DNA of 64,000 bases from Lytechinus variegatus (lineage: Eukaryota; Echinodermata; Echinoidea; Temnopleuroida; Toxopneustidae): assembly GCF_018143015.1 (NCBI RefSeq), contig NC_054757.1, forward strand, positions 5,872,501 through 5,936,500, given 5' to 3'. This document shows positions 45,441 to 57,566 of this stretch, piece after piece. Position 1 is the first letter of the stretch. Each line of letters begins with the position of its first letter. The notes beneath the pieces were generated by a model. It was not told the origin of the DNA. It searched no databases and saw only the letters and a program-made list of their open reading frames with translations. A program made the position numbers and the translations under genes.

Positions 45441-46815
45441 AGATCCACAAAATACATCCACATATTAGAGTCTCACAATATGTGATGAAATATGTGAAGT
45501 ATACTAATGGTAGTCACTTTATTAACAATATCTGCAGACATTTCGCATCTCCAGTATAAACAAAGAAAGATTCACATAGAGATAGATTTAGTGTACACTT
45601 TCACAACTAGCTAAATGAATCTCATGATATATTGAAATTTAATTGTGGTGTTTACAAAGACAATATAATATATTCAATATTTTCCTTCTAGATAATCTAG
45701 AAATTAACGCATTTAACTGAAGCTCTATGAAGACTTACAAGCAGTTGTTATCCCTCGAACAAAAACACAACCACATATTTTCACAGTTTGTGGATTGAAA
45801 ATCTCTAATAATGTATATTGAAATATACTTTGTATATTGATGATAATCTTATGTTAATAAAAATATCTGCAGAAAATGACAAATTTCAAATATTAAATCC
45901 ACATAGAATTATGTATGTTTGGATAAAATATTACCTCATATCTCACGTTTGGCAAATGCATCTCACTGTATATATGGTTTGTATACTAATGATAGTCCAA
46001 TGTTTAACAACTTTGCAGTCCGATCTCATATTAGTAAAAGATTTAACAAGAGCTAGATATATTTGATACAAAAAAGACACATTTATTTTTTAGTTATGAT
46101 TGAAAAAAAGTGTCTACAGAGTCGTTACATTCCAAGTAAAAGATTGCTAATGAATCGAATGTATTTTAATAAAATATAACCGCATGTAAACATTCACATC
46201 TATGAGTCTCAAGATATATTGTCAAATTATTCAGATTTGGTTGTTTACAAAATAATTTATTTAATAATTTCCTCGAACAAAACACAACCAAATATTTTCA
46301 ACTTTTGACTGAATGGATCTGATAATATATAGTGAGATATGATTAGTATATGCTTTGATGACAATATCTGCAATAGTTGTCACATTTGAAACAGAAGTTC
46401 CACATTGAATTAGATGTATTTTATGATTATATATATTTCACATTTCGTGAAACATTTGTATACTTATAATAGTCTTGTTGTTAACATCTGCATAAATCGT
46501 CACTATTCAAGTTAAAGATAGATCCCTACTCGGATGTATTTGAGCAAGCTATATACAACCGCGTGCAAATTCATATGTAGTTAGATGAAATACACACTGT
46601 ATCTCCAATTCATTCAAATTGATTTGTTTACAAAATTGTTTATCGTTTCATTATACAATCTATATGAATTGTGACATTAATATTTTTCCTTTCCCCAAAC
46701 AACAAAACCACATAATATCTGCACATTTGGCTGAATGGATATCATAATAAGTGCATAGTAAGGTGTGAAGATATTATATTTAGCAATCTCTGTAGAAATT
46801 GACAGATTTCAAATA
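45440..46815. repeat. Degenerate tandem repeat array
   Basis: Words such as TTAACAATATCTGCAGA recur at about 45523, 45860, 46003, 46357, 46480 and 46782. Others are ACAACCACATATTTTCACA, 'gtatactaatgatagtc' and 'ttgtttacaaa', in the same order and orientation. The unit is roughly 120-130 bp with merged or lost members. It is very AT-rich and old. It may be a satellite remnant or the inside of a larger element. Confidence 0.6.
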
Positions 46816-46816
46816 A

Positions 46817-47240
46817 AAGAATGGCTGATTTTGTGGACAACTCTCCATTTGTTTTGTACACATATTTTCAGATTTTCCCCTTTATCTTACATATTTCACA
46901 TTATCTCCTCCTGACCTTGACATATATGGTGTGGATTATATTTTCCCCTGACATATGTTGTGCTCAGAAGGAGGCAAGATGCAATTTGAAAGATAATGAG
47001 GAATATCTGAAAATTTGTGTACAAAACAAATGGAGAGTTGTCCACAAAATCAGCCATTTTGAAGCACGTTTGCCAATTTGAGGATGCCCATAGAAAGTAC
47101 AACAAGAGTTTTCAAACTCCCATAACTTGCTTATTTCATAACCGATTTTGATGAAACTTTTTTTAAATTGTTCCGCTCATTTTACTCTTTCCAATCAGAT
47201 TACTTCTCTTCTTGGGTTTTGGTTTCCTTTAACTTTACCA
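46817..47240. mobile_element. Family 2 foldback element
   Basis: ATGGCTGATTTTGTGGACAA (46821) is mirrored by TTGTCCACAAAATCAGCCAT (47038-47057). The inner words 'ctccatttgttttgtacac' and 'gtgtacaaaacaaatggag' also pair. It extends right to 47240, matching 36405-36579 inverted. The left outer arm is missing, so the copy is truncated. Confidence 0.7.
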
Positions 47241-47461
47241 TGTTTACTGTCAACAATTCAGTTTGCTCACTGACCTTACAGTAACTATATATTTTTATAC
47301 CTCGTTATATATTGATTCACCATTATACTTTCTATGAATAACTGGTTATTATTAACGGACTATAATCACTTATCTCCATATAAATAAATACATGTATGTG
47401 CATATATTGCTCTGCCCCTGCAATGAGCACTTTCGGAAACCTCAACCAATCCCATACCAAG

Positions 47462-47494
47462 TGTATACACACACACACACCCACACACACGCAC

Positions 47495-47555
<61 letters not shown>
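47462..47555. repeat. (AC)n-(AT)n compound microsatellite
   Basis: About 60 bp of AC repeat runs straight into about 34 bp of AT repeat. It creates overlapping ORFs with repeated HTHTHT and YIYIYI, which are artefacts. Confidence 0.95.
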
Positions 47556-47556
<1 letters not shown>

Positions 47557-47680
47557 TCACCTAAAAAGGGAAAGCTTAATGATTGAAGAGGATTTGTATA
47601 TCCCTTCTCAAATCAACGCGTGATGAAAAGCTTTGACAATATTATTAAACCAGAAAAAAAAACATGTATGAAGAGTAGGG

Positions 47681-48902
47681 GAAGGTGAGGTAAGTTGTGA
47701 CACTTTTTGCATTTTGCATGTTAGAATTGATATGACTAATAATATTGTAGAAATAAGTACCTTGCCTTTAAATTTAATTCTTGGGAAATATTTTTCACCT
47801 GTATATAACTTTCTACCCCCACATTGAAAGTCATCGGGACCTTTGAAAAAACGATGTCAAATGGCTCAACTTGCCCCATATGTGGGGTAAGTTGTGTCAC
47901 CGCGTCTGGGGTAAGTTGAGCCACAAAAAACTATGTACAAAATGTATGCGGGAATCATACAAAATGTATGAGGGGAGAACCAGCATGTCAATTTTTTGTT
48001 TGAAGTCTTTTCACTTGCTAATTCTCTATAAATACTAACATCCTTTAAAAGGAAAAGAGCAGTCATGTAAATTTGCTCCTTTCAGCCAGCATTTCAATCG
48101 ATTTTTATGGTTTGTTTGTTTTTAAAGATACATTACCATAGGAATTACCATGGCTCAACTTGCCCCGTGCTGTTTGGCTCAACTTACCCAGTCGGAACTT
48201 AGTGCGATAATTTTGTATCCACACATTTATTATGCATCCATCATATAAAATACTATGACAAGAATGAAGATCCATACCTGGACTAATAATGTTGTTATCA
48301 AGTCTTTATTATATTCAAAGACGTGTGTGTTTATAAAGCACTTATCTATTTCACACTCTTTTTTACTTTTTTGGCTGAAATTCATGTTTTTCCCTCTAAA
48401 AAACTACGTTTTGTTTCAAAGTTAAAAACAATGTGGTGGGGTTAGGGGTTATGCTATGGGTCATCAATACATGACACCACCACAATGTCTGACTCATTCA
48501 TTATTGGCCTGGGGCTGGTGGCTCAACTTGCCCCTATGCTCAACTTACCTCGCCTTCCCCTACACATTTCTTATGCATTCATCATATAAAAGATTATGAC
48601 AAGAATGAGAATCAATACCTGGACTAAAGTAACAATATTGTTCTTATTTCTATAATATATTTAAAGACGTGTATGGGTAAAAAGCACTTATATATTTCAC
48701 ACCCTTTTTCACTTTTTTTGGCTGAAATTTGCATTTTTCCCTCTAAAAAAGTTCTTTTTGTTTCAAAGTTGAAAAAAGGTGGTGGGGTTAAGGGTTATGC
48801 AATGGGTCATCAATACATGAAACCACCACAATGCCTGACTCACTCATTATTGGGGGTGGTGGTTCAACTTGCCCCTATGCTCAACTTACCCCGCCTTCCC
48901 CT
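47681..48902. mobile_element. 1.2-kb TIR element with internal 341-bp duplication
   Basis: The left end AGGGGAAGGTGAGGTAAGTTG matches the reverse complement of the right end CAACTTACCCCGCCTTCCCCT with two differences. Words GGCTCAACTTGCCCC and GGGGTAAGTTGAGCC recur inside in both orientations. The block 48235-48555 is repeated in tandem at 48576-48900 (offset 341 bp), including a second copy of the right end. No transposase. Confidence 0.75.
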
Positions 48903-49129
48903 AAGTATCAAAAGGCAATCCCGCAGCTAGAGATGAAAAGAGATGATATTTGCGTTTAGAAAAAAAAAAAATTCAATTCTTTAAGAGAATAAGTATATCA
49001 CTTATCAAAAGTTGGAACGAATATTCATCCTTGGGTAAAGACATACAAGATTCATTTTTCTAAATGTGTTGGAAAGTGCATTACCATTGTATAGCATATA
49101 TCAAATCACTTTCAGTGAATGATTGTCTT

Positions 49130-49275
49130 TTTATGGGCCTTTATTCCTTTGCCTTTTCTCTTCACTTTTTGTTATCCTGTTCTTTATTTGCCCCCCTTTC
49201 CCTTTTTTGAGCCCCCTGAAAGTGGCGCACGGGGAATGTGCCCCCTTGCTTCCCTTGCTAGATACGCCACTGATG
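49130..49275. mobile_element. One end of a hAT-like element
   Basis: GCTAGATACGCCACTG at 49258-49273 is the reverse complement of a CAGTGGCGTATCTAGC end, preceded by C-rich and G-run blocks as in 31602-33064. No matching left end was found. Confidence 0.45.
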
Positions 49276-49438
49276 GTAACTTTGCAATGCTAAGTATTAA
49301 ACTACCATGGATACATTGATTGTGACTGGCTGCTGAGCCCTAGTGTAACCGTCATCATTGTAGTTGTCAAAATCGCAAACATATACCATGTTTGTTGGCC
49401 GCAAGCCCTCTTAAAATATTTTTTTCGTTTGCCTCCAG

Positions 49439-49969
49439 GACGGAGAAACACGCTGGTTGAAAATGCCCTTTTTTCAAGATCGACAGACACAAACTGGAGA
49501 TGGCCCAGCAGAACATCTACCTCGACCACCGCTAACCAAAGCACAGAAAGCTCGCATTGCGGCAGCCATAACTGGAATTACTCTTGGGTTGACAGCAACT
49601 ATAGTCATCAGTGTCGTCATACCTGGTCTTGGGTTTGCAGCTGGTGGTATCGTCGCAGGTTCAGTGGCAGCGTCTTCGATGTCCTCAGCCGCAATTGCCA
49701 GTGGAGGGGGCGTTGCTGCAGGAAGTACCGTAGCAGTCCTCCAGGCCATAGGAGCTGGTGGGGCTGCCACCGCTGCTTCAGCCGCTGCAGGAACAACGGC
49801 TGGTGCTCTTACTGTAAGCCAGATAGTCGAAGGTGTCATCAGGTTCAAGAAAGGGCGGAAAGACGTCTCAACAAGCGAAGCAGAGATAGTCGAAGGTGTC
49901 ATCAGGTTCAAGAAAAGGCGGAAAGACGTCTCAACAAGCGAAGCAGAGACTCAAACTGACAGTGACTAA
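49439..49969 (+). CDS. IFI6/IFI27-like (ISG12 family) membrane protein
   Basis: The family comprises small hydrophobic interferon-induced proteins of mitochondria or ER, linked to apoptosis and antiviral states in vertebrates. The ATG at 49463 gives 168 residues. The frame is open further upstream, and an acceptor-like CCTCCAG|GAC at 49438 suggests an earlier exon. A charged N terminus is followed by a hydrophobic stretch (AAAITGITLGLTATIVISVV). Then comes the family core, with small residues: GGIVAGSVAASSMSSAAIAS, GGGVAAGSTVAVLQAIGAGG. The C terminus has two near-identical 21-residue copies, IVEGVIRFKKGRKDVSTSEAE (63 bp each: 49823-49885, 49886-49948), ending ETQTDSD. The stop is followed by AATAAA at 50016. 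The duplicated basic tail is unusual for the family. Family call strong; start uncertain. Confidence 0.85.
   Translation, partial: DGETRWLKMPFFQDRQTQTGDGPAEHLPRPPLTKAQKARIAAAITGITLGLTATIVISVVIPGLGFAAGGIVAGSVAASSMSSAAIASGGGVAAGSTVAVLQAIGAGGAATAASAAAGTTAGALTVSQIVEGVIRFKKGRKDVSTSEAEIVEGVIRFKKRRKDVSTSEAETQTDSD
49823..49948 (+). repeat. 63-bp in-frame tandem duplication
   Basis: Two copies with one visible base difference (AAAGGG versus AAAAGG, giving Gly or Arg). It is recent, and keeps the reading frame. Confidence 0.95.
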
Positions 49970-50145
49970 AGAGCAGATTGCCTGCATAAATCTAGTTGAA
50001 GTGAATCAAAATAGCAATAAAAACAAAACTCGATCCCCCTTATCTCTATAGACAGGGTGAGGGGATCAGTTTTTCATTACCTTTATGGAAACTACAACGT
50101 ATTTTTTTTTAAATTGGCCGCTAAGCCATGTTGCCATTGAAGTTC

Positions 50146-51560
50146 GATTTGATTTGTTTTATTTTTTGTCTTCTGCAACATTCTTATAAAATACAATTTT
50201 CATTACGCAACAAACACAATATACCGGTAATTGATTTCGGTATGAATCATAAAGAAAAAAACTAAATAAAAAAAGTCATTCTAAACAAACATGATCTACT
50301 ACCCCCCGCCAAAAAAAAAATACAGTTTGCAAGAGACTAAAAGCAGATTACTTGAAAAAATGACAACCCCGGAATAAAACTCATTAAATTAATAAATTCA
50401 TTAATAAAGCAGAATGGAAATGTTATTTTGTCATTAATTTTATAATGATGAACATGGAGATGATAAGAATGAGGATGATGGTGACAATGGTGAAAATGAA
50501 GGCCATGATGGAGATTGTGATGGTCATGGGAGATAATTTGGTGATAAAGTGATTTTATGATTAACTGAAACACTGACACAGAAAACTTACTTCAAATATT
50601 CTGATAATAAAATTGATTTAATATTTGCCTTAAATGAGTAAAGAGATGAAATTTTTTCGATAGACTCGGGTAGAGGGTTCCATAAATCGGGACCGTGTTG
50701 TCTTATTGATCTCTGTGCATAAGCAAGTTAGGGATGATTGGGTGAGAACTTGAAGAGTTCCGTGTAGGGTATGAATGAATAAATGTGTTTAGTGTATAAA
50801 ATGAAGATGGAAGCATGTTATTTACGTACTTGAACATCAGCAGTAAACTCTGTGAAGTGAATTTATGTCAAATACTGTTAGAGTCTTTAGTTTATGGAAT
50901 AATGAGTTTGTGTGTGCTAAATAAATACTGCAAATCAGTATAAATACGAATAGCCTTTTTTCTGTAATAGATATATTGCATTAATTTTGTTTTTGCACAC
51001 GTTTCCAAAACTATATTGCAGTACGATATATAGGGTAAAATTGATGAATTGTATAGTGCGACAAGGGTAGTTTGTAGAATAATATTTTTCATTTTGAAAA
51101 GTACACCGACATTTCTCGAGATATGCAACGTACGTGTTCGTTCCAATTTAAATTCTCATCTATTGTAACACCTATTGTAATGATTTTGTATCATTTTGTC
51201 TTTTCAGAGGAGTATTGTCTATGATTATATTGTAAGGAAATTCAGCAATATGTGAATTTGTATGTTTGAAATACATAAACTTTGTTATATATATATATAT
51301 ACATGTATATCAAGTGAAAGTTTATTACACTTAAAGCATATAGTTTTGGTAATTCACTATTAATTTTATACATTAAAGTTTCTGAACTATTATGTGAACA
51401 AAATATGTTTGTGTCATCTGCAAAAAATACTAATGATAACAAAGGCGTTACATAAGTCAAATCATTGATATATATTAAGAAAAGCAAGGGGGCCAAGATC
51501 GATCCTTGTGGAATTCCACATTTTATTGATTGAAGGTCAGAAGAAATATTGTTAATTACA
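50146..51560 (-). mobile_element. Fragment of the old LINE family, second copy
   Basis: Minus-strand 3' end of the same LINE family as 36580-44115. It has a (AAATC)-type tail near 50146, a GAT-rich 3' UTR at 50450-50530, NVGVLFKMKNIILQTTLVAL (about 51100) and FFADDTNIFCSHNS (about 51420). It is truncated on its 5' side at about 51560 and broken by frameshifts. The uninterrupted sequence near 51335-51380 shows what the other copy looked like before the nested insertion. Confidence 0.8.
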
Positions 51561-52465
51561 TTTCTTTTTTATCTGATAAACTCTCAAACTATGATAATGC
51601 GATTAATCTAACATCAGTATAACATCAAATGACTCCGGAAAAATGGGAGGTTCATTCACCAAAAGTCAATGATTCGTACAAATAGGACAAAATACGTGAT
51701 AATTACGTGGCAAATGAGGGTATACCTCGCAGGTAACTTCTTCTTTGATTATATAGGATTTATCATTTCTCTACCGCAATAATAACAACTTTATTTGCTT
51801 AAAAATTGCATGCTGGCTGATACTACTAGTCGATTGGAATAAATTGAACAGAATAAAGAGAATATGAACAGCAAATATGTCCATTTTGACCCTGATTCGA
51901 CGTGGCCTTTGTCGATCCTGTTTACTCTGTCAATTTAGTCTCGACGAATCAAGTACTGGCACATGAAAGCATTATTTTACTCAACAATTACTGTATATCT
52001 TTCTATCATACAAACTGACAAGCGCCGACGATTCGAGCCATTATTAATACAAATCTCAGTGATATGTGACATTGCGAATTTTGCCATTCAAGTAGGATCA
52101 ATGCATTGTACCCACATTTTGTCCTCATACGACCAAGGGAGTGTTTCCTGAAGCATCTTATCAGTGAATCTGAATTATTAATTTGTTCCGAGCCAGTCAG
52201 ACGCAAGGATTTCATTAGCTTATAACAGTTGTCAATGAAAATAATTGACAATTGTTCTCATGAAAGGCTCCCCACTTCAGAGGCGCCAATTTCTTTCGAG
52301 TTGACGTCGAGCATTTTTATGACATCGTAGATTTTGTAAAACACCAGGTGATTCGTAAATAATTTCAATTCTGTGTCAATTTTTTCATGAAAACAAGAAT
52401 GAAAGGCGTATTGCTGTAGTGGGTATTTATTTCTGTTCAGACCTTTGCTTTCTCCAACATGGTAT
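51561..52465. other. Gene-free interval with a MITE scrap
   Basis: At 52140-52275 a piece with 'cattagcttataacagttgtc' and 'cctgaagcatctt...ctcatgaaaggctcc' resembles repeats at 18720 and 21240. No gene. Confidence 0.4.
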
Positions 52466-52765
52466 CAGGGGCGGATCAGGGGCGGAAATCTCTCCCAAAA
52501 GGAAGGGGGGACAAGGGTCTGGAAAATTTGACAAGCAAAAAAAAAGGCTATTACCTAAAATCTAAGGTCATTTCGACGAAAATATATTTGACAAGCAAAA
52601 AAAAAAAAGGTCATCTCGTCCCAAAACGCACGTTTTATTCCAATTTTGAGTGATATATTTCTTAGCATCACCAAAGACCCAAAATAGTAGGGGGACATTT
52701 GATATTGTGTCCCCCCTACTATTTTGAGTAGGGGGGACACGTCCCCCCTGGGATTTCCGCCCATG
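52466..52765. mobile_element. 300-bp hAT-like MITE
   Basis: TSD CATGGTAT at 52458-52465 and 52766-52773. The right end (inverted) is CATGGGCGGAAATCCC. The left end reads CAGGGGCGGATCAGGGGCGG, i.e. the first ten bases are present twice. 'TTTGACAAGCAAAAAAAA' occurs twice inside and also in the MITE at 62237-62440, so the two are one family. Confidence 0.85.
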
Positions 52766-52773
52766 CATGGTAT

Positions 52774-54597
52774 ACATGTATTAAAGCTGCGTCGCGTCTT
52801 TGATGGCAAATGAAGAAGAATAGAGAAATACAAATAATAGTTAGGAAAAGGTTTTTCAGCGAGTAGACTGGCCTTGATGATCTGGACAGTAAAGCATCGA
52901 AGACATTCCTTACCTTAAGGAGATTTTATTTCCTGTGGGTGAAAATGGTGACTGTTTCCGTATAACAAAGGCGCTAACCCAACCCGCTGCAAAGAGATCC
53001 TATCGAGCTACGAATCGTTGAACTGACAACAAGATGCGACCTAGGAGAAAATGAAATGTTCTTCAGTCAAATGGAAGAATACAAGAAAAATTAGGAGACG
53101 CACATCGATAAAGCCATCTTGTTGGAATGAGAAATACAGGCAATTTGATGAATTCAGACGAAAATAACTTGATATTACTTTTCTAAGAGGAGTTAGAAGG
53201 ATATTCTTTACGTTTGATGCTTTTGTGAGAAGGGTATTTGTAATCTTCTTAAAGGAGAGGAAAGAATTAAAACACCTTGCATTGTGGAAAATCAAAATAA
53301 AGATAGATGAACGAATTCCTTCCTTCACATTTTCCTTTAATTTATTGAAAAGAATGATGAAGATGGGGACTTCTTTGGAAGTAATACAAACCAATATTAA
53401 AATCAATAAAACTCATATATAAGGGTTACAAAACGATTAAATCTTACTGATAAGATTATCAAGAATATAATGTCTTGAAATTGTAACCGACATAAAGAAA
53501 GGGATAACACACGGCATGAGTCTCGCTGAAGGTCACCAAATAAATAAAAGTAGCGATAAACCATTTCAGAGCGATTGTATACAAGGATATTTTGCCGGAA
53601 GATGACTATTTTCTATTAAAATCAACTTGCATTATGCGTTATTTTGCAAAAATGCAAATTTCTCCGAAAGCCTTTGAAACCATGTATTTCTCCGATTGCC
53701 AGTTGTGATGCTATTTGGTAAAATGAAACTGAGAAACAAGTTTGTTCCTTGATTTAACCAAGGTTATTGTTACGTATGCACAATCAGGGAATAGAATACT
53801 TTGGCAGCGATTTTGTTGAAGCAAGCAATAGTAGCAAATTCAATATGGCGTCTTCGGTGTAAATGCAGGGATGAAACCCCCTCCATCTCGATTAAAAGAA
53901 AACTGCAGGTTAAAATTCCGCTTAACTTCTTGACTACTGAAATGTGTGTTTCTCATAGGCTTTCTATACGGGCCATGTAATCCCGGAAGGTGATGGATTA
54001 ATGTAGGTTTCGGTAAGTCTTGCAATCGGGGTTTTATGGCACTTAGTTGATAATACTCCTCACATCTGAAAAAAAAAATGAGTTGCTTTGCTCTTTGTTT
54101 CTGGCTACGCCGTGTAATAACAATTTATTTTGACACACTTTAGAACTTGGAACAGTGAACATAAATGACAAACTTAAGTTAATGTAGGCGTATTGTTTAA
54201 TTGAAAGCGAGCAAACATTTGGCTTTTTGAGCGGTTTGGTTCGTGGACAATATTGAACACGCGTATGCAGCCACTGACGTGTAACATAATAGCAAGTTAA
54301 AAGGGAGCGTCAACATTTTGGCATAATGTACCGTAGATATTGACAGATTGAGACATTATTATGAAGAAAGGCATTTGTCTTGCTTATAGGTGAATAGTTT
54401 CCAATTGACTGACAAGTAATTATATTTCTGCGTCTAACGGCGAACGGTGATTGCTCGACATTAGGGATATAATGTAATAATAAAGGTCGGGACAATGGCA
54501 TCCTTTACTGACTAAAAGAATCATCATTTCATTTCTATCGAGAGACAGTGGTTCACTCAAACTACCGGCAACCTATGAATACCGTTATTCCCTCGCA
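52774..54597. other. Gene-free interval upstream of the GPCR
   Basis: No recognisable repeat ends or exons. The two overlapping ORFs near 53041-53422 on opposite strands have no domain. The region may hold the GPCR promoter, but I cannot point to elements. Confidence 0.4.
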
Positions 54598-55683
54598 ATG
54601 GTAGTAACGACTGCTTATGAAGAAACCAATGCAACGACAGCTTTTGAATTCAGCCACTATGGCTATCGAATTCTGGCAGCAAGTATTTTGTGTCTCATGA
54701 CAGTTGTAGGTGTCGTCGGGAACAGCCTCGTCATCATAGCGGTGTATTTCTCAAATAAACTCCAAACTACAACAAACGTCTTTGTGGCATGCCTAGCAGT
54801 GACAGATCTTCTGAATTGCCTTTTCTTTCCTGTGCAGGTTGTTTCTGTACTCACCCGCAATGGTCCGCCACCGATCGGGTCTTTGTGCGCCATTGCAGGA
54901 GGGATCATCATCACTACCAATGTAACAAGCATTGTCCTTTTGACGATGATTGCCTTGAACAGATGGATCAAAATCACTCGATCACACCATACTTATACAC
55001 GAGTATATACTCGAAGGAATCTCGTGTTGATGGTCATCATAAGCTGGATCTATCCACTTATTTCCATGATCATTCCCCAGATCGCTGGCCAGGGAAGCCT
55101 GGGATATTCAAAACGTTATAAGACCTGCGTCTGGAGCGATGAACAACAAGACGACTTTTTCATGCCGATGGTGTTTTCATTCTCCGTCATGTCGGCTTTT
55201 GTGGTGATAACCTCGAGTTATGTCAGCATCGCTTTCCACGTTCGCAGGCAAGCTCGTCGGATAGCTGTCACGCGAAGCAATCCAACCAAAGCTTCTAGGC
55301 AGAATAACCAAAATGATGTTTCAACCACAGGCCTCCCTCCGATTTCCACGCTAAACACGGGAGCCCTTCAGATAGTCGAGCCACAACAACACGCCAATCC
55401 ATGGAACGCACGGGAAATAAGAGTGACCAAAAATCTTGCCACTGTCGTCTGTGTATTCTACGTGTTGGTCTTGCCTTATGGCGTCTGTTCCATCGTCCCC
55501 GATAGCTACATTCCCTTTATCTGCTTCTCAATTCTGATTCTTAGCAATTCCATAGTCAATCCTATTATTTATGCTTTCAAACATCCCGTTTTCAGTCAGG
55601 TTTTCATCTATATCTTTAAGTGTCGCTTGGACAGCTTGCCAGAGCCTTCCCGTGGATTAAGGTACATCTTGCGACATCGTTAA
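54598..55683 (+). CDS. Rhodopsin-class GPCR, intronless
   Basis: Seven-transmembrane receptor of 361 residues in one exon; ligand unknown. N-glycosylation site N11-A-T. TM1 about 27-50 with GN at 41-42; TM2 61-83 with LAVTD (D70); disulfide cysteines C97 (start of TM3) and C177 (second extracellular loop). NRW at 121-123 stands in the place of DRY. TM4 contains W150; TM5 is about 190-213. The third intracellular loop (214-275) is basic then polar. TM6 has CVFYVLVLP (P293) without the usual tryptophan. TM7 ends in NPIIY (321-325), then helix 8 with C342, a possible palmitoylation site. It resembles the melatonin/moody-like peptide- or amine-type receptors only loosely. Echinoderms have large families of intronless class A receptors, and this fits. 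The ATG chosen is the first in frame. Confidence 0.9.
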   Translation: MVVTTAYEETNATTAFEFSHYGYRILAASILCLMTVVGVVGNSLVIIAVYFSNKLQTTTNVFVACLAVTDLLNCLFFPVQVVSVLTRNGPPPIGSLCAIAGGIIITTNVTSIVLLTMIALNRWIKITRSHHTYTRVYTRRNLVLMVIISWIYPLISMIIPQIAGQGSLGYSKRYKTCVWSDEQQDDFFMPMVFSFSVMSAFVVITSSYVSIAFHVRRQARRIAVTRSNPTKASRQNNQNDVSTTGLPPISTLNTGALQIVEPQQHANPWNAREIRVTKNLATVVCVFYVLVLPYGVCSIVPDSYIPFICFSILILSNSIVNPIIYAFKHPVFSQVFIYIFKCRLDSLPEPSRGLRYILRHR

Positions 55684-56660
55684 ATCTCGTTCGTGTGTAA
55701 CCAAAATGGGGTTCGGTTCAGGAGTATCTTGCCTTGGAAGATCAGGGAAAGGATTTTTTAAAGAATATATTGTCAACGTTATACCCGATGGTGAACCTGT
55801 TATTCCTCACTCAGTTTCTTTGATAGCGTCAACATGTCATTGCACTTTGCGAAAGCAAATTAAGTGTTTAAGCGATTTGATTTACCTGTTCGCCTTGTTT
55901 AGTTCAGTGACCATTGGAAGAAAATATAGATCATTTCGTCTAGTTTATTCGTGTGCAACCCAATTGATCTGAAGGATGAACGAAGTACAAATGTATAATT
56001 TTGAAAGATGTCGATTTTTGTAAAATTTCAATAATTTCTGATGGCATTAGAATAATATATATACACTAAGAAAGCCACCTGTTGAACTTTGCATTGACTA
56101 TAGAGGTGATTTTGTCTGATTTTAAACAAGGAGGAAATATTTTCCATTCCATATTCAGGAGAAAAGGAATACGCCTATTCTGATAGTGTTGTAATATCAA
56201 TCAATTTTTTTTTTAGATTCGATTTGATTAACAGAAAATGTATCTCAATGTTCAATTTCATGACAAGAATAATATCTTACTCGCTTGAGATTTTTTTTTA
56301 TAAACATTTGTGTATTTATTAGCATGATTAGTATTAAAGATGTTGTATTCTAATTACGAAGTATTGCAATATAAGTTTTTATCCACGGCACGATTTCTTT
56401 AAAACTTTTCATTAAAAAATGATAAAACTAGGACTGTGTACTGAATAAATACAAATCGAAAAATGAAATAATAACGAATAGGTTTCTTCCACCAATTATT
56501 TACCATGACCACTCGTTTTACAGTTACCAAACTTTTGTGATAATAACAGTACTTCTATAAAATCTTATGAGCTGTTGTTACACTAGTGTAGGCCTATACT
56601 TGATTTTCATTCTCAATTAATTTTAGTTCTAAAAATACACTCTCGAACTCTTGAAAGATA
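55684..56660. other. GPCR 3' flank, no further gene
   Basis: AT-rich. AATAAA at 56444-56449 is one candidate poly(A) signal. The ORF at 55706-55972 has no recognised domain. Confidence 0.4.
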
Positions 56661-57080
56661 AAGAAAATAAAAAGGTTGCTGATATATTCTGGTGCTTTAT
56701 TCTTTGACTTAAAACGCGCATTTGACTCAGTAAATCATAAAATTTTGCTGTATAAATTAAGAAAATATGGTATAAAGGACAGAGAATTGGAATGGTTTGA
56801 AAGCTATCTAGGTGATCGAGTACAATGTGTTGTAGTTGATGGTGCTCAGTCTGGGTTTCGATCTATTAATTCTGGAATCCCACAGGGATCAATATTAGGG
56901 CCCCTTTTGTTTACAATTTTCATCAATGACCTTTGTAATTTGTTTGTACGCTGATGATGCAGCAATATTTTGCCAATTCAAGGAAATTGCAACTGTTGAA
57001 AAAACACTTAAACATGAGTTAAAAAAGATAGTTGATCACATTTAATAGGATGATTTAACATTGAATATCAAAAGGTGCAA
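56661..57080 (+). mobile_element. LINE reverse transcriptase fragment
   Basis: [20 protein letters not shown], then [13 protein letters not shown] and [21 protein letters not shown] frameshift near 56945 leads to [15 protein letters not shown]. It covers only the RT palm; both ends are missing. A separate LINE family from the other two, inactive. Confidence 0.8.
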
Positions 57081-57566
57081 GTGGCAGGGACAAATTTTTC
57101 GGAGTCAAACCTAGAATTTAGGGTACTTTTTTATGAACTCCCTTGTAAATGAACATCTTTAAATTCTTGAATGGGATACTCAAAATGGGCATAGGCTACG
57201 AAAGAACATGATGACCTTGGATTGCTTCCCTGTATAACGCATTAGTCTATAAAATATTGTATTGTCAAGAATAGAGTCAAATCACGGTAAACAGATGCAT
57301 CGATCTTGAGGGCAAGGGCGATCGCCCCCATGAAAATATCGGGGGACTTATCGACTTGACCCCCCCCCCCAAAAAAAAAAAAATGAAAATAATATGCCAT
57401 GAAAAATATTGTTTGAAAAGGTATCGGAAAGCATATGAGCAAACAAAATTCTAACTTTTCGCGCCGCGGCTCTCACATGCAAACTTTTACGCGCAGAGAG
57501 AGCCTAAATTCAGCCCACCCCCCCCCCCGGCATCTGAACTAGTGTTCGACATCCCTGACTCTATAC
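57081..57566. other. Interval with homopolymer tracts
   Basis: Runs C11-A12 at 57361-57383 and C10 at 57520. 'GATGCATCGATCTTGAGGGC' at 57293 hints at another hAT-like end without a visible partner. Confidence 0.35.

Noticed and set aside
46821-47105. Paired ORFs starting MADFVDNSPFVLYT on both strands
   Set aside because: They arise from the two arms of a foldback element, not from a gene.
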